DNA from: JAGPUQ01 sp050179115
Lineage (GTDB): Bacteria; Pseudomonadota; Gammaproteobacteria; Pseudomonadales; Porticoccaceae
Assembly (NCBI GenBank): GCA_050179115.1
Contig: JBFXFL010000009.1
Span: 1-64,000, forward strand
Direction of reading: 5' to 3'
DNA: 64,000 nucleotides
Part shown: positions 37,218 through 44,998 of the stretch, in pieces
How the letters are laid out: every line of letters begins with the position of its first letter
Position numbering within the stretch: position 1 is the stretch's first letter
Program-made: the position numbers and the translations under genes
Notes under the pieces: generated by a model
The model's input: only the letters and a program-made list of their open reading frames with translations
Databases searched by the model: none
Told to the model about the DNA's origin: nothing

Positions 37218-37366
37218 CGGATATATCGATCAATAATGTCAAAAAAATTAACTTTACCGATTGTAGGATAGCGACTATGGTGGATGCAAGTTCCGTCGGG
37301 AACTGTCTACGTCCGGTGGCATAAGTGCGCCATCAACCACCTCCAACCGGCATCAGGAGAACTTCC
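37218..37366 (+). promoter_or_regulatory. oxyR / rubrerythrin divergent control region
   Basis: An AT-rich 149 bp. A plausible plus-strand promoter for rubrerythrin is TTTACC (about 37254-37259), 17 bp, then TATGGT. It overlaps a short dyad ATAG-CGA-CTAT (37268-37278), whose halves match OxyR quarter-sites, but with 3 instead of 7 bp between them. I do not see the full four-part OxyR site. Confidence 0.4.
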
Positions 37367-37786
37367 ATGGCACTGAAAGGCACCAAAACCGAAAAAAATC
37401 TGAAGGACGCCTTTGCGGGCGAATCTCAAGCCAATCGTCGTTACCTGTATTTTGCAGCCAAGGCAGACGTCGAAGGCTATAACGATGTGGCTGCTGTGTT
37501 CCGTTCCACCGCGGAAGGTGAAACCGGTCATGCGCACGGGCACCTCGAGTATCTGGAAGAAACCGGTGACCCGGCGACCGGTCTGCCGATCGGCGGCACC
37601 GCTGACAACCTGAGAGCTGCCATCGCGGGCGAGACCCACGAATATACCGACATGTACCCCGGTATGGCGAAAACCGCGCGTGATGAAGGCCTGAGCGAAG
37701 TGGCCGATTGGATGGAAACCCTGGCCAAGGCGGAGCGCAGTCACGCCAACCGTTTCCAGAAAGCTCTGGACACACTCGGCAGCTGA
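37367..37786 (+). CDS. Rubrerythrin-like diiron protein (no rubredoxin domain)
   Basis: 139 residues from ATG 37367, with CAGGAG upstream. A four-helix ferritin-like bundle with diiron ligands in FAGESQANRRYLYFA, EGETGHAHGHLEYLEE, GETHEYTDMYP and KAERSHANRF. The C-terminal rubredoxin Cys4 domain of classic rubrerythrin is absent, so electrons must come from a partner. It likely reduces peroxide. A strong terminator follows at once, while the next two genes on the strand (Fe-S oxidoreductase, DUF3501) form the associated module. Confidence 0.92.
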   Translation: MALKGTKTEKNLKDAFAGESQANRRYLYFAAKADVEGYNDVAAVFRSTAEGETGHAHGHLEYLEETGDPATGLPIGGTADNLRAAIAGETHEYTDMYPGMAKTARDEGLSEVADWMETLAKAERSHANRFQKALDTLGS

Positions 37787-37794
37787 TCAACGAC

Positions 37795-37822
37795 GGCTCC
37801 GGCAGCCGTGCCGGAGCCTTTT
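37795..37822 (+). terminator. Terminator after rubrerythrin
   Basis: A perfect 9-bp stem GGCTCCGGC/GCCGGAGCC with a 6-nt loop, followed by TTTTC, lies 8 bp after the rubrerythrin stop. It probably ends most rubrerythrin transcripts, leaving read-through or a separate promoter for the Fe-S gene 100 bp on. Confidence 0.85.
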
Positions 37823-37922
37823 CAATGCTCCGCTTCAATTCTCCGCCGGCAATGTGCCGGCATCGGTACCCTTCCGAGCAGTCCGGGAAGGGATTCAGAC
37901 AAATCCGTTTCAGGGCTTCTCA

Positions 37923-39263
37923 ATGAGCAACGAATCCGGGGTTGGCGAAGGTAGTCTCGGGGCTCCGACGCGGCATGCTCTCGACTGGCAATCGCCCGCA
38001 TTCTGGGATCGTGACAGCCTCGATGCCGAGCTGGAACGGGTTTACGACATCTGCCACGGCTGCCGCCGCTGCGTGAGCCTGTGCGAATCCTTTCCAACGT
38101 TGTTTGATCTTGTCGATTCCTCCGAGACGATGGAAGTCGATGGCGTGGCAAGGGGCGATTACCGCAAGGTCGTCGATCAATGCTATCTGTGCGACCTCTG
38201 TTACATGACCAAATGCCCCTATGTGCCGCCTCATGAGTGGAATGTGGATTTTCCGCACCTCATGTTGCGCGCCAAGGCGGTCAATTTTCGTGAGCAGGGC
38301 GCTTCCTTTCGGGATAGAACTCTGACCAGTACGGATCGGATCGGCAAACTGGCAAGCATTCCTCTGATAGACGTGACGGTGAATGCGCTGAATCGCAACG
38401 CCGGCTTCCGTCGGATTTTTGAAACGACTTTTGGTGTACACAAGGACGCGCCGGTCCCCGAATATCACAGCAAAACCCTGCGCAAAAAGGTGAAATCGCT
38501 TGCCAAGAGCATTCCTGCGCAGCGCGCGGGCCGCACCACGGGCAAGGTAGCGCTCTACGCTACCTGCTACGGAAATTACAACAGCCCGGATCTGGGCGAG
38601 GATTTTTACACTGTATTCCAGCATAACGGCATCCATATCGAACTGGTGCCCCGCGAGCGCTGCTGCGGCATGCCCAAGCTTGAGCTCGGCGATCTCGACA
38701 GCGTTGATCGCGCTCGTGAGGTGAATATTCCGGTACTCGCCAAACTCGTGGATGAAGGTTTCGACCTGATTGCGCCGGTGCCGTCCTGCGTGTTGATGTA
38801 CAAGCAGGAGCTGCCCCTGATGTATCCGGACGACCCGGATGTCCAAAAAGTCCGGAACGCATTTTTCGATCCCTTCGAGTACCTGTTTTTGCGTCACAAG
38901 GAAGGCATGTTCAACACCGAGTTCAGACAGGGTCTGGGCGATATCGGCTATCACGTCGCCTGTCATTTGCGGGTACAAAATATCGGTATGAAGACCCGGG
39001 ACATCCTGGCGCTGATTCCGGATACCAGGGTTCACCCGCAAGCGCGTTGTTCAGGCCACGATGGCACCTATGCCGTGAAGCGCGAGACCCATGCCAACGC
39101 CGTCAAGATCGGCCGGCCGGTGGCGCGCAAAATCAATGAACTCAAGCCTGCCCATTTTTCCAGCGACTGCCCCATGGCCGCCGCCCACATCGCGGATCTC
39201 GCGGAACGTGAGGAAAAACCTGAGCATCCCATGACGCTGTTGCGCATGGCATACGGACTTTAA
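37923..39263 (+). CDS. GlpC/HdrD-like iron-sulfur oxidoreductase
   Basis: 446 residues from ATG 37923. Two [4Fe-4S] motifs: Cys44, 47, 50, 54 (CHGCRRCVSLC) and Cys87, 90, 93, 98 (CYLCDLCYMTKC). Two CCG-type domains follow: RCCGMPKLELGD in the first, and a variant ACHLR/RCSGHDG in the second, where one Cys of the CCG pair is Ser. This is the heterodisulfide-reductase-like architecture without flavin. Proteins of this type sit beside rubrerythrin and DUF3501 in many proteobacteria, so it is a candidate electron donor to the rubrerythrin. It is not a true GlpC by context. Confidence 0.85.
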   Translation: MSNESGVGEGSLGAPTRHALDWQSPAFWDRDSLDAELERVYDICHGCRRCVSLCESFPTLFDLVDSSETMEVDGVARGDYRKVVDQCYLCDLCYMTKCPYVPPHEWNVDFPHLMLRAKAVNFREQGASFRDRTLTSTDRIGKLASIPLIDVTVNALNRNAGFRRIFETTFGVHKDAPVPEYHSKTLRKKVKSLAKSIPAQRAGRTTGKVALYATCYGNYNSPDLGEDFYTVFQHNGIHIELVPRERCCGMPKLELGDLDSVDRAREVNIPVLAKLVDEGFDLIAPVPSCVLMYKQELPLMYPDDPDVQKVRNAFFDPFEYLFLRHKEGMFNTEFRQGLGDIGYHVACHLRVQNIGMKTRDILALIPDTRVHPQARCSGHDGTYAVKRETHANAVKIGRPVARKINELKPAHFSSDCPMAAAHIADLAEREEKPEHPMTLLRMAYGL

Positions 39264-39273
39264 GGGGCGATCG

Positions 39274-39864
39274 ATGCAGAAGCTGAAGCGAAGCGACTTG
39301 TGGTCGCTGGAACAGTATGCGGAACGGCGTCCGGAGTTTCGCCGGCTAGTGCTGGAGCACAAGCGCACGCGGCAAGTAGGGCTTGGACCGCATGCGCGAG
39401 TCTATTTCGAAGACCGGCTGACCGTTCAGTATCAGATTCAGGAAATGCTGCGGATAGAACGCATTTTTGAGCCTGCCGGGATACAGAATGAACTTGACGC
39501 CTACAATCCGCTGGTGCCGGATGGCAGTAACTGGAAGGCGACCTTCATGATTGAATACGAAGACGCCGGAGAGCGGCAGGCCGCGTTGGAGCGGTTATCC
39601 GGGATCGAAGATCGGGTTTGGCTACAGATTGCCGGTAACGAAAGGATCTATGCGATCGCGGACGAGGACATCGAGCGCGAGCGGGACGGCAAAACGTCGG
39701 CGGTGCATTTTCTGCGCTATGAAATCCCACCGGCGGCAAGTGCCGCCCTGCACGCGGGCGCCGGCATCACCATGGGTATCGATCATCCGAACTACATGAT
39801 CGAACCGGTGGCGGTCCCGCGCGAGGTGGTGGCATCCTTGCGCAACGATCTGGATCCGGCTTGA
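39274..39864 (+). CDS. DUF3501 protein
   Basis: 196 residues from ATG 39274, 10 bp after the Fe-S gene. The family opening LKRSDLWSLEQYAERRPEFR, with VGLGPHARVYFEDRLTVQYQ and later GITMGIDHPNY, identifies DUF3501. No cysteines or metal motif, soluble. It is almost always next to the rubrerythrin and HdrD-like genes, which implies a shared, still undefined role in peroxide defence. Confidence 0.85.
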   Translation: MQKLKRSDLWSLEQYAERRPEFRRLVLEHKRTRQVGLGPHARVYFEDRLTVQYQIQEMLRIERIFEPAGIQNELDAYNPLVPDGSNWKATFMIEYEDAGERQAALERLSGIEDRVWLQIAGNERIYAIADEDIERERDGKTSAVHFLRYEIPPAASAALHAGAGITMGIDHPNYMIEPVAVPREVVASLRNDLDPA

Positions 39865-39922
39865 GGCGTACGGCGGCAGCGTCTGCACGCACCGAGCTGA
39901 GAGTTTCTGGCGCAGGGCGCCG

Positions 39923-40534
39923 TCACGGACGGGGATTGCGCAGCAGGCGGGGTGCGCGATAAGGGGTTCTCGGCTCCGCCTCCCCCCGCGTCGGGTGGAG
40001 ACGGTGGTAATCCGGATTGGGTTCGTGACCGCGATGGTGCCGTGCCGGGGCGCGATGCTGATAATGGCCGTCTCTGCCGTGGATATTACCACCGAACGGC
40101 ACGCCCCGATGCGGGTGAACATAACGTCTGTAACCGGGATACCCAAGGATCTGCGGCGCATAACCCGTGAATTCTGGCCCATAGTCCGGACCAGGAATCG
40201 TGGGAGAAGGCATGGCCGGTAGCGGTCGGGCGTCGGCTTGCGCTTTCTCGCGCAGCAAGCGGTCGTCACGCAAACGGTTGGTCGTCTCCGCGATGTTATC
40301 GATGCGCTTTTGCCGCTCTTCTTCCGAGATGGCGGGATCCGGCGCGGTAATACCCATATCCTCGACCACAACGGCTCCGGGCGTAGGCTTGTCGCCGTAG
40401 GTAACCCGCCCTTTGGCATCCGTCGATTTGTAAACCTGGGTTTCCGCCCAGGTCCATGAGCCCTGGAGCGCCAATAGGAGCGCGAGCGATTCCAGAATGC
40501 CTGCTCGCATGCCGTCCACGTTCCTGTATCGCAT
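39923..40534 (-). CDS. Secreted DUF4124-domain protein
   Basis: 203 residues from ATG 40534, with CTGGAG upstream (ATG 40510 possible). A hydrophobic signal segment (SLALLLALQGSWTWAE) precedes the DUF4124 core TQVYKSTDAKGRVTYGDKP. The second half is rich in His, Pro, Arg and Tyr and probably disordered. It is expected in the periplasm; the function of DUF4124 proteins is unknown. It ends convergent with the DUF3501 gene. Confidence 0.75.
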   Translation of the reverse strand: MRYRNVDGMRAGILESLALLLALQGSWTWAETQVYKSTDAKGRVTYGDKPTPGAVVVEDMGITAPDPAISEEERQKRIDNIAETTNRLRDDRLLREKAQADARPLPAMPSPTIPGPDYGPEFTGYAPQILGYPGYRRYVHPHRGVPFGGNIHGRDGHYQHRAPARHHRGHEPNPDYHRLHPTRGEAEPRTPYRAPRLLRNPRP

Positions 40535-40839
40535 TACCGGGTTCTCCAGGTGTTTGCTTCGTCGCCACTGAGACCAGCCGCGCGCGGAAAAGATCGCAAC
40601 GGGTTGTCCGACCGGATGGCGTTCATCCTCCATTTTCGGCAGTAGTGATACCAAAGCAAGGATCACCGTGACCGAATCTCTTTTTTGGGTCTCTGATAGA
40701 CCCGCCGGTCGTGGATAACCTTGTTTATCGGATTAGACTAAAGTCCAGGAGGCGCTGATCGAGTGGCACTGATTGTGCGGCGATCCGGCCACCGCAGACG
40801 TTGCCTTCGTCTGAAGTTGAAGCAATCGGGAGAGCGACA
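40535..40839. other. Intergenic region between divergent genes
   Basis: 305 bp. A small palindrome GGGTCT-CTGATA-GACCC (about 40687-40702) has Ts only on its 5' side, so it is not a terminator on either strand. GTGGATAA near 40710 is one base short of a DnaA box. No gene is apparent. Confidence 0.35.
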
Positions 40840-41394
40840 ATGGAACGACATTTTTTTGCCAGCGATAGCCTTCGGGATCTTGAAGTTCTGGAAATGGAGC
40901 TCGAACAACTGGGCGTCGTGACACCACAGATTCATGTACTGAGCAATCTCGATAGTGAAGTGGCGCATCACCGGCTGCATGAGGTAAGCAGTCTGATGCG
41001 TACCGATGTCATTCGCAAAGGTCTGGTCGGGGCGTTGTGCGGGATTCTGGGCGGCGCGGCGGTATTGGTGATTGCGTCGACGTCTGGTCTCGCAGCTCAG
41101 TTTGGCTGGATTCCCTTTGTTTTTCTGGCGGTAGTTGTGCTGGGGTTTTGCACCTGGGAAGCGGGCTTTCTGGGCTTCCAGCTGCCCAACACCCGGTTTC
41201 GCCGTTTTCAGAATGTGCTTGACGAGGGGCGACACCTCTTTTTTGTCGACTTGCGCTCCGATCAGCGCGCGCTGTTGGCGGGTGTCCTGGCGCGGCATCA
41301 GGGGCTCCAGGCGCTCGGCACGGGTGAGGGTACGCCCTGGTGGCTCATTTCTCTGCAAGACAAGTTCCAGCGTTTTGTGCGCTGGGCGCCTTGA
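40840..41394 (+). CDS. Hypothetical two-helix membrane protein
   Basis: 184 residues from ATG 40840, with GGGAGAGCGACA upstream. An N-terminal cytosolic piece (MERHFFASDSLRDLEVLEMELEQLG) resembles the ferredoxin-like start of some general-stress membrane proteins. Two adjacent hydrophobic helices follow (about residues 71-117), then a cytosolic tail with DEGRHLFFVDLRSDQRALL. I do not recognise a named family with confidence. It is monocistronic. Confidence 0.7.
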   Translation: MERHFFASDSLRDLEVLEMELEQLGVVTPQIHVLSNLDSEVAHHRLHEVSSLMRTDVIRKGLVGALCGILGGAAVLVIASTSGLAAQFGWIPFVFLAVVVLGFCTWEAGFLGFQLPNTRFRRFQNVLDEGRHLFFVDLRSDQRALLAGVLARHQGLQALGTGEGTPWWLISLQDKFQRFVRWAP

Positions 41395-41788
41395 TGTTCT
41401 GAACCGTGGCGCTTCGCCGGCTTTTTGACAGGGGCTGGCGAGGCGGTTTTACCGCGGCAGCACAGGCCTAAGCGCTCGCTCAATGTCTCCGTGGCGCCGA
41501 CTTGGTCGTGGCAGTTTGTTGGTTTCTTCGCGTGCCCTGGCCTGCAAGGCGTCCGCCGCTGTAGCGGCCTCCTGCGCAATCCCGGAAAAGTCCCGGCGAT
41601 CGCGCCGCCCCCTGTACCCATAGCGCCAGTGCTTGGCATGCTCGGCGTCGGCAGATGCGGGGTCAAGGTCGCGTTACAGCAAGCAAGCACACCCAGGGGA
41701 ACACGCGGCAACTGGCCATCAACTGCGCCGGTTTCGGCTACCATGGCGCGCTTTCCGGCCGCCATGATTCAACGACGAGAGATTGCCT
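41395..41788. other. Intergenic region upstream of the acyl-CoA ligase
   Basis: 394 bp. Several GC-rich short palindromes but no hairpin with a T run, no clear promoter and no supported coding frame. An open frame through 41425-41880 is arginine/proline-rich and overlaps the ligase gene, so I leave it out. Confidence 0.35.
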
Positions 41789-43330
41789 ATGTATCTGACG
41801 CAGGGGTTGCGACGTTGTGCCGAGCGCAACCCGGAGCGGCTCGCGCTGGCGGGGGGAGGCCGCCAGTGGAGCTGGCGTGAATTCAACGATCGGGTCGCGC
41901 GGTTGGCCGGTGGGTTGGTGGCCATGGGACTGCGGCCCAACGACCGGGTCGCGATCCTCTCCCACAACGGCCCCGAATACTTCGAGTTCAGCTACGGCGT
42001 GCCCTGGGCGGGCGGGGTGATCGTACCCCTGAACAACAAGCTTACCGCCGCTGATCTGGTGTATATCCTGAATCATTCGGGCACGCGGTTTCTGCTCGCC
42101 GACGAGGATTTCCGCGCGTTGATAGAAGATTTTTCCGGGCAACTGGAGTCGGTGGAGAAAACCCTTTATTTCGCGCCGGGGCAGGATGACAGCCCCTACG
42201 AAAACCTGATCGCCTCAGTGTCGCCCCTCGATGATCAACTGCGCGGCTACGAGGACATGGCGGGTATTTTCTACACCAGCGGCACCACCGGGCGGCCCAA
42301 GGGCGTGATGCTCAGCCATCGCAATCTGCTCTGGAACGCCATGAGCGGCATCATCAACTATGGTCTCGGCGAGGAGACGGTCTATCTCCACGCCACACCG
42401 CTGTTCCACGCCGCCGGTGGCTCGCGGGTATTCACCATGGTGACCGCCGGCGTTACCAACATCATTCTCCCGCGCTTTGATGTTCAGGCATTATTGGCAG
42501 CCATTGAACGGCATCGTGTCACCAGCCTGCTGCTGGTGCCCACCATGATCAACCGGCTGGTGAACGATCCTGCACTGGGCGATTACGATCTGTCGAGTCT
42601 GCGCACCATCGCCTACGGGGCTTCGCCCATGCCTCAGTCGGTGCTCGCGGACGCCTTGCAGAAACTTCCCGGTGTCGGCTTTTGCCAGGCCTACGGCATG
42701 ACCGAGCTGTCGCCGGCGGCGACCTTTCTCGACACGCGCTATCACGTTCTCGATGGCCCGGACGCTGGACGTCTGCGCTCCTGCGGACGCGCGGTATGGG
42801 GCGCTGACGTGCGCATCGTGGACCAGCAGGATCATCCGGTACCGGTCGGCGAGGTCGGTGAGATTGTCGTGCGCGGACCCATGGTGATGCAGGGCTACTG
42901 GCGCGATCCGGAGGCGACCGAAAAAGCCGTGCGCGAGGGCTGGATGCATACCGGTGATGCCGGCTACCGGGACGCCGACGGCTTTTTCTACATCGTCGAT
43001 CGCATCAAGGACATGGTGATCACCGGCGGCGTCAATGTCGCGTCGGTGGTGGTGGAGGATTGCATTCACCAACTGGAAGCTGTGGGAGAATGCGCGGTAT
43101 TCGGCATTCCCCATCCGGACTGGGTGGAGGCGGTGCATGCGGTGGTGGTCCCCCGTGCGGGCGCCGCATTGACGGCGGCGGATGTCATCGCCCACTGCCG
43201 GGCGCGGCTCGCCGCCTATCAGTGTCCGCGCTCGGTCGAGATCCGCGTCCAGCCGCTGCCCATTTCCGGCACCGGCAAGATCATGAAAAACGAACTGCGC
43301 AAACCCTTTTGGCAGAATTCCGGCGCCTGA
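41789..43330 (+). CDS. AMP-dependent acyl-CoA ligase (fatty acid type)
   Basis: 513 residues from ATG 41789, with ACGAGAGA upstream. An ANL-superfamily adenylating enzyme: YTSGTTGRPKGVMLSHR (P-loop), QAYGMTELSP, HTGDAGYRDADGFFYIVDR and the C-terminal lysine in SGTGKIMKNELRK. It activates a carboxylic acid to acyl-CoA. Ligases of this kind are often found with CYP153 hydroxylases, whose products are oxidised to fatty acids. Here it converges on that operon, so a link is likely but the chain length is not known. Confidence 0.9.
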   Translation: MYLTQGLRRCAERNPERLALAGGGRQWSWREFNDRVARLAGGLVAMGLRPNDRVAILSHNGPEYFEFSYGVPWAGGVIVPLNNKLTAADLVYILNHSGTRFLLADEDFRALIEDFSGQLESVEKTLYFAPGQDDSPYENLIASVSPLDDQLRGYEDMAGIFYTSGTTGRPKGVMLSHRNLLWNAMSGIINYGLGEETVYLHATPLFHAAGGSRVFTMVTAGVTNIILPRFDVQALLAAIERHRVTSLLLVPTMINRLVNDPALGDYDLSSLRTIAYGASPMPQSVLADALQKLPGVGFCQAYGMTELSPAATFLDTRYHVLDGPDAGRLRSCGRAVWGADVRIVDQQDHPVPVGEVGEIVVRGPMVMQGYWRDPEATEKAVREGWMHTGDAGYRDADGFFYIVDRIKDMVITGGVNVASVVVEDCIHQLEAVGECAVFGIPHPDWVEAVHAVVVPRAGAALTAADVIAHCRARLAAYQCPRSVEIRVQPLPISGTGKIMKNELRKPFWQNSGA

Positions 43331-43381
43331 GCGTTGTGCTCCGGATCCTGGTGCGGGGAACCAGACCGTCCTGACTTTCGA

Positions 43382-43702
43382 TCAGTGCTGTCCGATCGGC
43401 GTGCGCAGCACCAGACCATCCAGTTCCGGGGCGGCCTTGAGCTGGCACGCCAGGCGGGAATTGGCGTCGCGCCCTTCCGCCAGGTTCAGCATCGCATCCT
43501 CCATGCTTTCCATGGGCGCCAGCTTGGCGATCCAGGCGTCATCGACAAAGACATGGCAGGTGGCACAGGCGCACACACCACCGCAGTCGCCATCGATGCC
43601 AGGCACCAGATTGCTGACCGCTGCTTCCATCAGTGACATGCCTTCCTCGACGTCCACGACGCGCCGGGTACCGTTGTGCTCGATATAAGTGACTTTTATC
43701 AC
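43382..43702 (-). CDS. [2Fe-2S] ferredoxin of the P450 system
   Basis: 106 residues from ATG 43702. An adrenodoxin/putidaredoxin-type ferredoxin with the cluster ligands in GDCGGVCACATCHVFV (Cys40, 46, 49; Cys44 is extra) and Cys86 in SRLACQLK. It carries electrons from the adjacent reductase to the P450 and is third gene of the P450-reductase-ferredoxin operon. Confidence 0.93.
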   Translation of the reverse strand: MIKVTYIEHNGTRRVVDVEEGMSLMEAAVSNLVPGIDGDCGGVCACATCHVFVDDAWIAKLAPMESMEDAMLNLAEGRDANSRLACQLKAAPELDGLVLRTPIGQH

Positions 43703-43766
43703 GCTGAAACTCCTTTGATGGGCAGGATTTGTTGAGTGTCCGCGGCAAGCCGCGAGCGGTGTGGGT

Positions 43767-44984
43767 TCAGGCCAGCAGGTCTTTTACCGGTACGGCATCA
43801 TCGGCGAGACGGGCCGCATCCACAGTGCCCTGGCGCGGAATCAGGGTCCGTGCGAGGATGAATTCCGCCGGCCGGTTGATGGCATCGACGGCCAGCAGAC
43901 GGTTGGCCTGGAAGTAGAAAACCGCAAATGAGCGGGTTGCCGGATCGCCTCGCACCACGACACTGTCGTAGCCGCGGTTGATGCCCGCGGTCTGCAACTT
44001 GATGTCGTACTGGTCGGACCAGAACCAGGGCACCTGGGTGTAAGGCTTGTGTTTGCCGGCCATGGTGGCCGCCGCGGTCTTCGCCTGTTCGATGGCGTTG
44101 TGCACGGATTCCAGCCGGAAGCGGCAGCCGTAGACCGCATTGGGATGATTGGCGCAGTCCCCCGCGGCCAGGATGCCGGCGACCGAAGTATTGCCCAGTT
44201 CGTCCACCAGGATACCGTTGTCGCAGGCGATGCCGGCGTTCTGGGCCAGCTCCACATTGGGCAGCAGCCCGATGCCGGCGAGTACCAGTTCCGCGTCGAG
44301 ACTCTCTCCGTCTCCAGTGATGACCCGCGCCAGGTCGGCGCTGCCCTCGATACGGGTGACGGTAGTGTTGCAACGAATTTCGACGCCGGCCTCGGCGTGG
44401 ACGCGCTGGAAAAACTCCGACACCTCCGGGCTGGTGACCCGCGCCAGCGCCCTGGGGGCGGCCTCCAGCACCCTGACCCGCAGGCCGTGCTTGGCGGCGA
44501 CCGCTGCGACTTCGAGGCCGATATAACCGGCGCCGATGATCACCAGTCGTGCACCCGCGGCGAACGTGAGGCGCATCTGATCCACATCCGCCACGGTCCG
44601 CAGGTAATGCAGCCGCGGATGGTCGGCCCCCGGGCAGTCGAGTTGGCGTGGTCGACCGCCGGTGGCGAGCAGCAGCTGGTCGAACGCCAGTTGCTGTCCA
44701 TCGTCCAGCGTCAAACGTTTAGCCTGCGCATCCAGAGTGGTAGCCGCGACACCCAGCACGGGTTCGACGTCGGCCTGCCGGTAAAACGCCTCCGGTTTGA
44801 TAAGCAGGCGTTCCCTGGACAGTTCGCCGGCCAGAAACGCCTTGGACAGCGGCGGACGCTGGTAGGGCAGCAGCGGCTCGGCCCCTATCAACAGAATGCG
44901 ACCGCCGAAGCCTTCCTGGCGCAGGCTGGCAGCCGCCTGCGCGCCGGCCTGGCCGCCGCCGAGAACGAGCGCGGTCTCGGTCAT
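43767..44984 (-). CDS. FAD-dependent ferredoxin reductase of the P450 system
   Basis: 405 residues from ATG 44984, 14 bp after the P450 stop. Two Rossmann folds: FAD site ALVLGGGQAGAQAAASLR and NAD(P)H site VIIGAGYIGLEVAAVAAKHG. It also has LAAGDCANHPN and a C-terminal dimerisation domain, as in putidaredoxin reductase. It oxidises NADH and reduces the ferredoxin encoded next. The frame is open well upstream into the P450 gene, but the fold starts at MTETALVLGG. Confidence 0.93.
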   Translation of the reverse strand: MTETALVLGGGQAGAQAAASLRQEGFGGRILLIGAEPLLPYQRPPLSKAFLAGELSRERLLIKPEAFYRQADVEPVLGVAATTLDAQAKRLTLDDGQQLAFDQLLLATGGRPRQLDCPGADHPRLHYLRTVADVDQMRLTFAAGARLVIIGAGYIGLEVAAVAAKHGLRVRVLEAAPRALARVTSPEVSEFFQRVHAEAGVEIRCNTTVTRIEGSADLARVITGDGESLDAELVLAGIGLLPNVELAQNAGIACDNGILVDELGNTSVAGILAAGDCANHPNAVYGCRFRLESVHNAIEQAKTAAATMAGKHKPYTQVPWFWSDQYDIKLQTAGINRGYDSVVVRGDPATRSFAVFYFQANRLLAVDAINRPAEFILARTLIPRQGTVDAARLADDAVPVKDLLA

Positions 44985-44998
44985 GAATTGCGCTCCGT

